A stretch of DNA of 64,000 nt from Desmonostoc muscorum LEGE 12446 (GCF_015207005.2 NZ_JADEXS020000001.1:7091001-7155000); one strand, 5' to 3'; positions 50,301-59,300 are shown, numbered from the stretch's first letter. A program made the numbers and translations. The notes: a model not told the origin generated them from the letters alone.

Positions 50301-53300
50301 CACCAGATATAGCCACTTCAAATAACTGGGAAATGCCAGCCACTCCAACAGAAGAATTGCTGGCTAGTTTATGGCAAGATATTTTAAAAGCTAAGTCTGT
50401 TGGTCGTCGAGACAACTTCTTTGAATTGGGTGGACATTCCCTATTAGCAACCCAATTAGTTACCCGCATTCGTGATAGTTTTGGGGTGCAATTGCCTGTC
50501 CGGAAAATATTTGAGCAGAGTGTTTTGTCTGAGTTAGCAATAGAAATTGACGGTAGGGGCGCACAGCTGTGCGCCCCTACTTCGGGAATCATCACACCTC
50601 AGCCGGAAAATGAACCCAAAACTCTGTCTTTTGCCCAATCAAGACTGTGGTTTTTAGCCCAGCTTGAAGGCACCGGAACCTCGGCTACCTACAATATGTC
50701 AACAGCGCTGCAACTTGATGGCAAGTTGAATATAGATGCGTTGCGGGCAAGTTTTGAGTATCTCCTCCAACGCCATACCATTCTCCGCACCTACTTTCCG
50801 GCGCTGTCAGGAGAAGCCCAACTAGTCGTTCAAAATGCAGAAGATATGGAAGTACTGGCTATTGCAGATTTACAGCATCTCGATCGCCACACGCAAGCAG
50901 AAACTGTACAACGATTATCAGATATTCACGCCCAAGAACCCTTCGATTTAAATACCGGTCCTCTGTTCAAAGCGAAACTGCTGCAATTAAGCCAAGAGAA
51001 AAATATCTTGCTCTTAAATATGCACCACATTATCAGTGATGGCTGGTCAATGGGGATATTTAAGCGCGAATGGGAACAGGCTTATGCTGCTTTTGCTGGG
51101 GGAAATGCTCCGAATTTGTCACCATTGCCGATTCAGTATAGCGATTATGCAGCTTGGCAGCGTAGTTGGTTACAAGGAGAAATTTTAGAAAGTCAGGAAA
51201 ATTACTGGAAACAACAACTAGGCGATGCTCCCCGATTGCTAGATTTGCCTACCGATTATCCCCGCCCAGCGCAGCAAAGTTACCAAGGTGGACGCGAGGA
51301 ATATTGTCTCAGCAGCGAATTGACCCAGAAACTCAAAATCGTCAGTCAAAAACACGGCGTGACTTTGTTTATGACTCTATTGACGGCTTTTAATATCTTA
51401 CTATCTCGTTACAGCCGCCAAGAGGATTTATGTGTTGGAACTGCGATCGCTAACCGCACCCATAGCTACACAGAAGGGTTAATCGGCTTTTTTGTCAATA
51501 CTTTAGTATTACGCAGCAAAATCAAGCCAGAGCAAGGATTTGGCGAATTACTCCAACAAAGCCGCCAAACTTGCTTAGATGCCTACGCTCATCAAGATAT
51601 TCCCTTTGAATATTTAGTAGAACAGTTGCAACCAGAACGCAGTCTCAGCCATAACCCCTTATTTCAAGTGATGATAGTGTTGCAAAACACCGAAGGGGCA
51701 GGGAAAAATGTTAGTTTATCAGGGCTTGATATTAAATGGTTAGAGCAAAGTTATCCATTTGCCAAGTTTGATTTGACATTGGATCTTTGCGAAAGGAACG
51801 ACCAGCTGCATTGTATGTGGGAATATGCCACCGATTTATTTGAGGGACAAACGATTCGGCGGATGGCGGGACATTTTGAAGTTTTGCTGGAAGCAATCGC
51901 CGAAAATCCCCAACAGGCGATCGGTAAGCTGCCCTTAATGACAACAGCAGAAATTCAGCAACTGCGAGTTTGGAATCAAACCAATATTGATTATCCCGAA
52001 AACCAGACACTAGTGACTCTGTTTGAACAACAGGTAGCAGAAACTCCCGATAATATTGCCGTGGTGTTTGAAGATCAAAGCTTGAGTTATCAAGAATTAA
52101 ATCAAAAAGCAAATCAGCTGGCAGATTATTTGTTGCAACTAAAAAAAGAACAACAATTGCCTGATAATCCATTGATAGCGATTTGTGTAGAGCGATCGCT
52201 TTCTATGGTCATTGGCTTATTTGGTATCCTCAAAGCAGGCGGGGCTTATGTGCCAATTGACCCCAACTACCCACAAGAGCGAATTAATTTTATGCTCGAA
52301 GACTGTGGGGCAAGAGTTTTGCTCACCCATAGTCAACTCAAATTGGGGATTGGGGATTGGGGATTAGGGACTGGGAATAAAGAAACTCTTTCCCACTCCC
52401 CAGTACCCAGTACCCAGTACCCAATACCCACTCCCCACTCCCCACTCCCCACTCCCCACTCCCGAAAAATCCTATATTTAGATGAGGAGAAATTTACCAA
52501 CCAATCTCCAGAAAACTCCCAAATCCAAAATCCAAAATCTAAAATCCAAAATCAAGACGATTTAGCTTACGTCATTTACACATCAGGTTCTACTGGCCGA
52601 CCCAAAGGTGTACAACTAACCCACCGTGGTTTAAGTAACTATTTACACTGGGCAAAAGATTTCTATGCAGTAGCCCAAGGACAAGGTACGCCTGTACAGT
52701 CTTCCCTTAGCTTTGATGCCACCATTACCTCTCTATACCTACCTTTAATTTGTGGGCGTACCACCACCTTGGTAAGAGAAAAACAAGAAATTGAAGCTTT
52801 AGCAAATATCGTCAAACACAACAATCATCTCTCTCTAGTCAAAATCACGCCTTCCCATCTGGAAATACTCAATCAGCAACTCGATCCTGATGTGATGCCG
52901 AATCGAGTTAATGCCTTTGTTTTAGGCGGTGAGGCATTACACGCTAACCAAATAATGCCGTGGCTGACTCATGCACCTGATACCAGACTGATTAACGAAT
53001 ATGGGCCGACAGAAGCAGTTGTGGGTTGTTGTGTCTACGAAGCAACCAAAAAAATGGATCTGGTTAGCGATTTATTGATCGGACAGCCAATTGCCAATGC
53101 CCGTATTTACATCTTAGATAACCAAAATCAACCCCTACCTCCTGGCATACCTGGGGAACTTAGTATTGCTGGTGCTGGTTTAGCGCGTGGCTATCTCAAC
53201 CGTCCCGAACTCACAGCCGAAAAATTCATCGAACTTGAATTGTTAGGCGAACGAGAACGAGTCTACAAAACCGGAGATTTAGCCAGATGGTTGCCAGAGG

Positions 53301-55204
53301 GTAACTTAGAATATCTGGGACGGATTGACAACCAAATAAAACTGCGGGGTTTTCGCATCGAATTGGGTGAAATTGAAGGTTTATTAGCCAAACACCCGAA
53401 AATTCAGCAAGCAGTTGTGATTCTGGAAGGAGAAAATGCGATCGCTCAACGCTTGCTGGCTTATATTGTACCTACGCCAACAAATGTAGAGACGTTGCAA
53501 GCAACCTCTGAACAAGTCGAATCGTGGCAACAAGTTTTCAACGATAGCTATTCCCAACAAAAAATCCTAACCGATGATCCAACCCTCAATCTAGCAGGTT
53601 GGAATGATAGCTACACAGGAGAAGCCATTCCCCAAGCGGCGATGCAGGAATGGCGAGATACAACAGTTGCCCAAATTTTGTCACTCCAAGGGCAACGAAT
53701 TTGGGAAATCGGTTGTGGAACAGGTTTATTACTGTTTAAAATTGCGCCCCATTGTCAGCATTATTTAGGTACAGATTTTTCACCTGACGCATTGCAGTAT
53801 ATTGAACAACATCTTAAACAGCAATCTCTCAATGAGAAAGTTACCTTAAAAGCTAGTGCAGCTAACCAATTTGATGGCATTGAAACAAATGCTTATGATT
53901 TGGTAATCATCAATTCTGTTATCCAGTATTTTCCATCTTTGGATTACTTATTGGAAGTACTGGAAGGGGCTGTCAAAGCTGTGGCAACTCAAGGAGCAAT
54001 ATTTATTGGCGATGTGCGAAATCTGCATTTACTAGAGGCTTTCCACACCGCAGTTGAATTTTATCGCGCTCCCGATGAATTATCAATTAAAGACTTGCGT
54101 CAACAGATTGAAAAAAGTATCCGCACCGAAGCCGAATTATTAATTGACCCCGATTTCTTTATCGCCCTCAAACAACGAATTCCTCGCATTAGTCACGTGC
54201 AAATTCAATTGCAACGGGGTTATGCTCACACAGAAATGAGCCGTTTTCGTTATGACGTTGTTTTACATTTAGATCAAAAAGATATTCATGTTGCCGAACC
54301 TCAATGGTTAGATTGGCAAACCCAGCAATTGAATCTGGAAACAATCGAGAAAATTTTAACAACTCAGGAACCAGATTTGCTAGGTATTCAGAATATTCCC
54401 AATGCTCGTCTGACCTCAGAAATGGCGCTGTTAGAAACAATTGGTCAATTAGATGGTACTGTTTGGGACTTAAAAGCAGCAGTAGCCCAAGCCAAATTGG
54501 GGGTAGAACCTGAAGCGTTCCGAACCTTAGTACAAGATTTGGCTTATACGCCTTTTATACAATATAATCCCACAGAATTTGCTGATTACGATGTTGTTTT
54601 TCAAAGGAATATTAATGATGAAGTGACACTACCACGTTTTCCGGAAAAGCATAATTTACAACTCAATAATTGGCAAAATTACGCAAATCAGCCATTGCAA
54701 TATCGCACCAATCAAGTCGATCCAGCAATATTAGCAAAATGGCGGGATTTTCTGGCTAAAAATCTGCCTGATTATATGATTCCTAGTCATTTTACTGTCT
54801 TAGAAAAACTGCCACTAACACCAAATGGCAAAGTAGACCATAAAGCTTTACCTGCACCACATACAGCAGTTTCGTCAACAGACATTGAATTGCCCGTCAC
54901 CTCCACAGAAAAATTGCTTGCCGAATTGTGGGCGAAGCTGCTTAAATATCAAGCGATGCCTACGGCGGACTACGCCTACGCTCGACAAGACAACTTCTTC
55001 AACTTAGGGGGACATTCTTTATTAGCAACTCAACTGATTGCCCGCATCCGTGATAAATTCAAAGTGGAATTACCTCTGCGAAAGATATTTGAATTCCCCA
55101 CTCTCAGTGAATTAGCGAATTACCTAGATACCTGCATTTGGGTTAATTCTACTGACGAAAGTATGCAACCTTTAAACTCAGACGAAGAGGAAATTGAACT
55201 ATAA
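47324..55204 (+). CDS. aptC: AptC-like NRPS: C-A-T-C-A-(N-MT)-T
   Basis: About 2626 residues. I chose the ATG at 47324 (MSDLLKHLESLSPEK, a normal helical N-terminus) over the TTG at 47261. C1 47446-48770 (IHHIVCDGW), A1 48820-50290, T1 50344-50545, C2 50620-51950 (MHHIISDGW), A2 52000-53480 continued at 54762-54860, N-methyltransferase 53500-54680 with SAM motif EIGCGTG, T2 54900-55125. Codes: A1 DIAISGGVVK, no standard match; its pocket looks open, fitting the homo-aromatic residue expected here and supplied by hphA/B/CD. A2 DATKVGEVGK shares Lys278 and Glu322 with Asn pockets, so N-methyl-Asn is predicted rather than the common N-methyl-Ala. The tail ends NSDEEEIEL, an acidic docking peptide. 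In-frame repeats lie at 50159, 50553, 52342, 52520 and 54953. Confidence 0.92.
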   Translation: MSDLLKHLESLSPEKRELVLQKLKKQQQSPLLTSISRKQPLSLSFAQQRLWFLDQLEGENCVYNVPFFWQIKGFINIPALEQAIKEIVQRHEVLRTSFSVVDGLPIQVIHPDLKLTMQVLDWRQFTEEDQLSTATQLATKELQQPFDLANAPLLRVKLLQLTDQSHLLLLVIHHIVCDGWSMEIFRRELFALYTAFCAGQASPLPELSLQYADFAHWQRQWLQKEVLQRQLDYWQKQLAAVPPLLELPIDRPRPSTQTFRGRSEFGELNQDLTQKLKRLSQESGTTLFMTLLTAFTLLLSRYSGQEDIVVGSAIANRNRRETEPLIGFFVNTLALRTNLEGNPSFLELLERVKQVTLDAYDHQDLPFEKLVDELGIERSLSHHPLFQVAFSLQNQTKQQLETNGLTLTPFKWENTTTLLDLSLIFHETPQGLTGEWEYASDLFAAETIQRMVEHFAVLLQGIVDNPRQSINTLPLMTAAELLQLQRWNQTQTEYPEDKTLVDLFEQQVEKNPHNIALVFESQSLTYQQLNQKANQLAHYLIQNYQIQPDTLIGVCVDRSLEMIIGVLGVLKGGGAYVPIDPNYPQERIGLMLEDSGISVLLTQNFLLDKLPLSELENSPQVISLDEEPFSEELTENPSPKTTPDNLAYVIYTSGSTGRPKGVMIEHRGLTNVTLAVANTLQVKSQSRFLQFASFSFDISIAEIAPTLATGACLYLAKKETLLPGQGLINFLAERQISHIIVPPSALSVLPQATLPDLQTISVGGEACPAELVAQWATGRRFINGYGPTESTVVASIALCQPNGKKPRIGKPLANTRIYILDAHNQPLPPGIPGELCIAGVGLARGYLNRPETTAEKFIEVELFGKVERIYKTGDLGKWGDDGNLEYLGRIDDQVKLRGFRIELGEIESLLLQHPSVKEAVVILHETDSNPRLIGYVTAAEKSVNLVGAHSCATLLKDYLKIRLPNYMVPSQIIVLDKFPLSPNGKLDRKALPTPDIATSNNWEMPATPTEELLASLWQDILKAKSVGRRDNFFELGGHSLLATQLVTRIRDSFGVQLPVRKIFEQSVLSELAIEIDGRGAQLCAPTSGIITPQPENEPKTLSFAQSRLWFLAQLEGTGTSATYNMSTALQLDGKLNIDALRASFEYLLQRHTILRTYFPALSGEAQLVVQNAEDMEVLAIADLQHLDRHTQAETVQRLSDIHAQEPFDLNTGPLFKAKLLQLSQEKNILLLNMHHIISDGWSMGIFKREWEQAYAAFAGGNAPNLSPLPIQYSDYAAWQRSWLQGEILESQENYWKQQLGDAPRLLDLPTDYPRPAQQSYQGGREEYCLSSELTQKLKIVSQKHGVTLFMTLLTAFNILLSRYSRQEDLCVGTAIANRTHSYTEGLIGFFVNTLVLRSKIKPEQGFGELLQQSRQTCLDAYAHQDIPFEYLVEQLQPERSLSHNPLFQVMIVLQNTEGAGKNVSLSGLDIKWLEQSYPFAKFDLTLDLCERNDQLHCMWEYATDLFEGQTIRRMAGHFEVLLEAIAENPQQAIGKLPLMTTAEIQQLRVWNQTNIDYPENQTLVTLFEQQVAETPDNIAVVFEDQSLSYQELNQKANQLADYLLQLKKEQQLPDNPLIAICVERSLSMVIGLFGILKAGGAYVPIDPNYPQERINFMLEDCGARVLLTHSQLKLGIGDWGLGTGNKETLSHSPVPSTQYPIPTPHSPLPTPHSRKILYLDEEKFTNQSPENSQIQNPKSKIQNQDDLAYVIYTSGSTGRPKGVQLTHRGLSNYLHWAKDFYAVAQGQGTPVQSSLSFDATITSLYLPLICGRTTTLVREKQEIEALANIVKHNNHLSLVKITPSHLEILNQQLDPDVMPNRVNAFVLGGEALHANQIMPWLTHAPDTRLINEYGPTEAVVGCCVYEATKKMDLVSDLLIGQPIANARIYILDNQNQPLPPGIPGELSIAGAGLARGYLNRPELTAEKFIELELLGERERVYKTGDLARWLPEGNLEYLGRIDNQIKLRGFRIELGEIEGLLAKHPKIQQAVVILEGENAIAQRLLAYIVPTPTNVETLQATSEQVESWQQVFNDSYSQQKILTDDPTLNLAGWNDSYTGEAIPQAAMQEWRDTTVAQILSLQGQRIWEIGCGTGLLLFKIAPHCQHYLGTDFSPDALQYIEQHLKQQSLNEKVTLKASAANQFDGIETNAYDLVIINSVIQYFPSLDYLLEVLEGAVKAVATQGAIFIGDVRNLHLLEAFHTAVEFYRAPDELSIKDLRQQIEKSIRTEAELLIDPDFFIALKQRIPRISHVQIQLQRGYAHTEMSRFRYDVVLHLDQKDIHVAEPQWLDWQTQQLNLETIEKILTTQEPDLLGIQNIPNARLTSEMALLETIGQLDGTVWDLKAAVAQAKLGVEPEAFRTLVQDLAYTPFIQYNPTEFADYDVVFQRNINDEVTLPRFPEKHNLQLNNWQNYANQPLQYRTNQVDPAILAKWRDFLAKNLPDYMIPSHFTVLEKLPLTPNGKVDHKALPAPHTAVSSTDIELPVTSTEKLLAELWAKLLKYQAMPTADYAYARQDNFFNLGGHSLLATQLIARIRDKFKVELPLRKIFEFPTLSELANYLDTCIWVNSTDESMQPLNSDEEEIEL
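48770..50110 (+). repeat. A-domain DNA duplicated between aptC module 1 and aptD (copy 1)
   Basis: Runs of very high identity with 57924-59240, for example over the first about 90 bases and through the KPLAN-to-LLLQHP coding part. The differences concentrate in the pocket-forming core. Confidence 0.8.
50159..50186. repeat. In-frame palindrome (mixed arms), aptC A1
   Basis: Left arm GTAGGGGCGCACAG, right arm CTGTGCTACCCTAC: one arm of each variant. Read as VGAHSCATL, absent from the near-identical aptD A domain. Confidence 0.88.
50553..50580. repeat. In-frame perfect palindrome, aptC T1-C2 linker
   Basis: GTAGGGGCGCACAG and its reverse complement, 28 bases. Read as RGAQLCAPT in the inter-domain linker. 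Confidence 0.9.
52342..52463. repeat. In-frame GGGGATT/CCCCACT element, aptC A2
   Basis: G-rich heptads, spacer GAAACTCTTTCCC, then (CCCCACT/ACCCAGT)n, about 40 residues read as Pro/Ser/His-rich, ahead of the YTSGSTG motif. A further AATCCAAA run follows at 52520. Confidence 0.85.
52520..52552. repeat. In-frame AATCCAAA heptad run, aptC A2
   Basis: Four to five heptads read as IQNPKSKIQN, directly before DDLAYVIYTSG. Confidence 0.8.
53500..54680 (+). other. N-methyltransferase domain inside the AptC module-2 A domain
   Basis: Inserted after the A8 motif (RGFRIELGEIE) and before the last A-domain motif (NGKVDHKAL). It starts with the usual N-MT lead (WQQVFNDSYSQQ), then WNDSYTGEAIP, SAM-binding EIGCGTGLLL, and YDLVIINSVIQYFPS. 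It methylates the amino group of the residue loaded by this module. Confidence 0.9.
54953..54982. repeat. GATGCCTACGGCGGAC-type element in aptC T domain
   Basis: Read as AMPTADYAYA in the loop of the carrier domain, between the first helix (LLKYQ) and RQDNFFNLGGHS. Confidence 0.75.
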
Positions 55205-55625
55205 ACTACTACAACTGAAAACACATCCTCAGAGGATGTTTGAAAAGTCATGATTGATGTATCAAATATTTTTTTACCCCACCCTAACCCTCCCCTTATA
55301 AAGGGGAGCCACTGCGTTGGACGGGTTCCCCGGCTTGAAGCAAGTGGCGTGAGGGAACCGGATTTTCTTGTTTCCCCCCTTTATAAGGCAATACAGTTCA
55401 GTTAAGCCTTTCTTTCTTTCTTTCTTTCTTTCTTCTCTTTGCGTCCTTTGCGTCCTTGGCGGTTCGTTAAAAAATTTGAATTTGACCAAGAGTTTTAGCC
55501 TTAACTGAACCGTATTGCTTTATAAGGGGGGACTAAGGGGGGTAATAATTCGATTAAAATCACAACATATTACTTTTCAAACAACCTCTCAAGTAAAATT
55601 GATCTTTTAATCAAAAACTTAACCT
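55205..55625 (+). other. Intergenic region between aptC and the Uma2 gene
   Basis: No gene. It has nested repeat elements: CTCCCCTTATAAAGGGGAG-like inverted sequences at about 55288 and again split around 55375-55530, a MITE-like insertion (55387-55518), and a (TTTC)n run at 55409-55434. Confidence 0.7.
55387..55518. mobile_element. MITE-like element, 132 bp, with 22-bp terminal inverted repeats
   Basis: The left end GCAATACAGTTCAGTTAAG is repeated inverted at the right end (GCAATACGGTTCAGTTAAG on the other strand), with two mismatches in 22 bases. TTTATAA flanks both sides (55380-55386 and 55519-55525). The outer sequence, once joined, restores a CCCCCTTTATAAGGGGG palindrome, so the element seems to have inserted in an existing repeat. 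No transposase is encoded. Confidence 0.75.
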
Positions 55626-56222
55626 ATGATTGCCCTATCTGATTCTATTTTTCTCACTGCCGAAGCCTACCTGCAATTAGAAGAAAAAAGCGACATCAAG
55701 CACGAATATATTGATGGCGAAGTTTACGCAATGGCGGGAACAACTGACACCCACAACACCATTGGTTTAAACCTCGCTTTATTGATTCGTAACCACTTTA
55801 GAGGGTCAGAATGTCGAGTTTACTTTGCCGATATTAAAGCCCAGATTGAAAAACGTAACTGCTTTTATTACCCCGATATCATCGTCACCTGCGACCCCAA
55901 AGACCGAGAAACCTCCACCTATAAACGCTTTCCCAAACTTATTATTGAAGTCCTATCTCAGTCCACCGAAGCCTTTGACAGAGGTGATAAATTCAACGAC
56001 TATCAAACCCTTGACAGCCTAGAAGAATACGTTTTAGTTAACAGCAAACACCAACGATTTGAAACTTTTCGCCGTAATGACCAAGGACTATGGGTGCTGC
56101 AAACTTATACACCCGATGAGCAAACTTTTGAACTCCGAAGTATTAATCTAACCGCGCCTTTTACCGACCTGTACGAGGATGTAGAATTGGAAGCGTTAGC
56201 CCAGAAACCAGAACTGAGTTAA
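55626..56222 (+). CDS. Uma2-family (DUF820) putative endonuclease
   Basis: 198 residues, the usual length. Family pattern: LTAEAYLQLEEKSDIKHEYIDGEVYAMAG, then YYPDIIVTC, PKLIIEVLS and DRGDKFNDYQ, with the Asp, Glu and Lys of a PD-(D/E)XK nuclease-like site. Such genes occur in dozens of copies in cyanobacterial genomes and are often near mobile DNA; their role is not established. It lies between aptC and aptD beside a MITE-like element, and probably arrived as an insertion, with no role in peptide synthesis. Confidence 0.9.
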   Translation: MIALSDSIFLTAEAYLQLEEKSDIKHEYIDGEVYAMAGTTDTHNTIGLNLALLIRNHFRGSECRVYFADIKAQIEKRNCFYYPDIIVTCDPKDRETSTYKRFPKLIIEVLSQSTEAFDRGDKFNDYQTLDSLEEYVLVNSKHQRFETFRRNDQGLWVLQTYTPDEQTFELRSINLTAPFTDLYEDVELEALAQKPELS

Positions 56223-56312
56223 AAATTGTAAAAACTCTCCAACTTACTATTTACTGTTAATAATTCCTGACTCATATCGACAGTCAATTTTGATTGTGTC
56301 CAACTAAATATT

Positions 56313-59300
56313 ATGACAAAAAATCAGCAAGTGGTTTCTTTAATGCAGCGTTTACAGAATATAGGCTGCCGAATTTGGGCTGAAGATGATAAGTTACGAA
56401 TTCGCACTAGCAAAAACGCCTTAACCTCTGAACTCAAGCAGGAAATTCAAATCAACAAAGCAGATATATTAGCATTTTTAAATTCTGCTAAAACCCAAGC
56501 TGTAATACCAGAAGAAATTCCCGTTTTAAGAGATGATGCTCCGAAACCCCTTTCCTTTGCTCAACAACGCCTCTGGCTGTTAGCCCAACTTCAAGGGCGA
56601 TCGGCTAGTTACAACATGCCGATCGCTTTACAACTCGACGGCAACCTAAATATCCATGCCCTGCATTCTAGTTTGGCTTATCTGCTTAACCGCCATGCCA
56701 CCCTCCGAATGTATTTTCCCACAGTAGCAGGACAACCCCAAGTCGCAATCCAAAATTTAGACAACATCGAAGTTTTAACCTACCAGGGACTGGGGACTGG
56801 GGACTGGGGACTGGGGACTGGGGACTGGGAAAGAGTTTCACCAATGCCCAATGCCCAATGCCCAACTATCCAACATTTAATCGATGCTCATGCTCAAGAA
56901 CTGTTTGACTTAAATACTGGGCCTTTGTTCAAAGCCAAACTGCTGCAACTCAAAGAACAAAAATATGTGTTGCTCATTAATATGCATCACATTATCAGTG
57001 ATGGCTGGTCAATGGGTGTCTTTGTTCGTGAGTTACGGCAAGCTTACATCGCCTTTACCCAAGGTCAGACTCCAAACCTTGCCCCTCTGGCCATTCAATA
57101 CAGCGACTATGCAGCTTGGCAACGAAACTGGTTACAAGGGGAAGTATTAGAAAACCAAATCAACTATTGGAAACATCAACTCAAGGATGCTTCCCCATTA
57201 CTGGAGTTACCCACCGATTATCCCCGTCCAGCACAGCAAAGCTACCGAGGCGCACGCCATCTCTACTCTCTAACACCAGAATTAACTCTTGCTATTAAAA
57301 CCCTCAGTCAACAACAAGGCACAAGTTTGTTTATGACCTTGTTGGCGGCTTTGAGTATTCTGCTTTCTCGTTACAGTCGCCAAAACGATCTCTGTATTGG
57401 CTCTCCCATTGCCAACCGCACACATAGCCAAACAGAATCATTAATCGGCTTTTTTGTCAATACATTGGTGCTGCGTAACCAAATCAAACCTGAGCAAAAC
57501 TTTATCGAGTTCCTGCAACAAACTCGCCAAACTTGTTTAGATGCATACTCTCATCAAGACATCCCCTTTGAGTTTCTGGTAGAAAAATTACAACCAGAAC
57601 GCAGCATGAGTCATAATCCCTTATTCCAGGTGATGTTAGCAGTGGAAAATGATGAAAGTGCCGACTTGAATTTTCCAGGACTAGAGATTGAATCGCTTGG
57701 AGTAACCTGTCCCTTTGCTAAGTTTGACCTAACACTCATGGTTGTAGAATCTGACAACCAGTTAAATTGCTCTTGGGAATACGCTACCGATTTGTTTGAG
57801 AAAAGTACTATCCAACGGATGGCAGAACAATTTGAAGTTTTACTCAAAGGAATTGTTGATAACCCGAACCAACCTATCAAGAGTTTGCCTTTGATGACAG
57901 CAGCGCAACTTCTGCAACTACAACGCTGGAATCAAACTCAAACCGAATATCCTGAAGATAAAACTTTAGTTGACTTATTTGAACAACAAGTTGAAAAAAA
58001 TCCTCATAATATCGCTTTGGTGTTTGAATTCCAAAGCTTAACTTATCAGCAACTAAATCAAAAAGCTAACCAATTAGCTCATTATTTAATTCAAAATCAC
58101 CAAATTCAAGCAGACACTTTAATTGGTATCTGCGTTGACCGTTCTTTAGAAATGATTATTGGTGTACTCGGTGTTCTCAAAGCTGGTGGTGCTTATGTGC
58201 CCATTGACCCCAATTATCCACAAGAACGGATTGGGTTGATGTTAGAAGATTCTGGAATATCGGTCTTACTAACCCAAAGTTTTATTCTAGAAAAATTACC
58301 TCTGGCTGAACTAGAAAATTCTCCTCAAGTAATTTGTTTGGATCAAGAAAATTTTACCGAAGAGTTAATAGAAAATCCCAGTCCCAAAAGTAAACCTGAT
58401 AATTTAGGTTATGTAATTTATACTTCTGGTTCCACGGGAAGACCCAAAGGAGTGATGATTGAGCATCGAGGACTAATAAATATGACTTTGGCGATCGCTC
58501 AAGTTTTGCAAATTCAACCCCAAAGCCGTTTGCTTCAGTTTGCTTCTTTCAGCTTCGATGCCTCAATTTGGGAAATTGCCACTGCCCTTGCCGCAGGCGC
58601 TTGTTTATATCTTGCTAAAAAAGAAACCCTGCTACCAAGTCAAGACTTAGTGAAGTTTTTAGGCGATCGCCAAATTTCCCATATCACCTTACCTCCTTCA
58701 GTCTTATCTCTACTACCACAAGCAACCTTACCTGATTGGCAAGTCGTAGTTACTGCTGGTGAAGCTTGCCCAACAGAATTAGTTACCCAGTGGGCAAAGG
58801 GACGGCGTTTTTTTAATGGCTACGGGCCGACGGAATCTACAGTTTGTGCAGCGATCGCTCTTTGCCAACCCAATGGCAAAAAACCACCAATTGGTAAACC
58901 GTTAGCCAATATTCGCATCTACATTTTAGATACTCACAATCAACTTCTACCTCCAGGAATACCTGGAGAATTGTGCATTGCCGGCGTAGGTTTAGCAAGA
59001 GGCTATCTCAATCGTCCTGAAACTACCGCCGAAAAATTTATTGAAGTTGAATTATTCGGTAAAATTGAGCGAATTTATAAAACTGGCGACTTAGCAAAAT
59101 GGAATTGTGATGGCAACCTTGAATATCTAGGTCGTATTGACGATCAAATAAAATTACGGGGCTTCCGCATCGAATTAGGTGAAATTGAATCGCTATTATT
59201 GCAACATCCATTAGTTAAAGAAGCAATAGTAACCTTATATAAAACTGAAAGCAACCAGAGTTTAGTTGCCTATGTAACGGGAGAAATTACAACTGATTTA

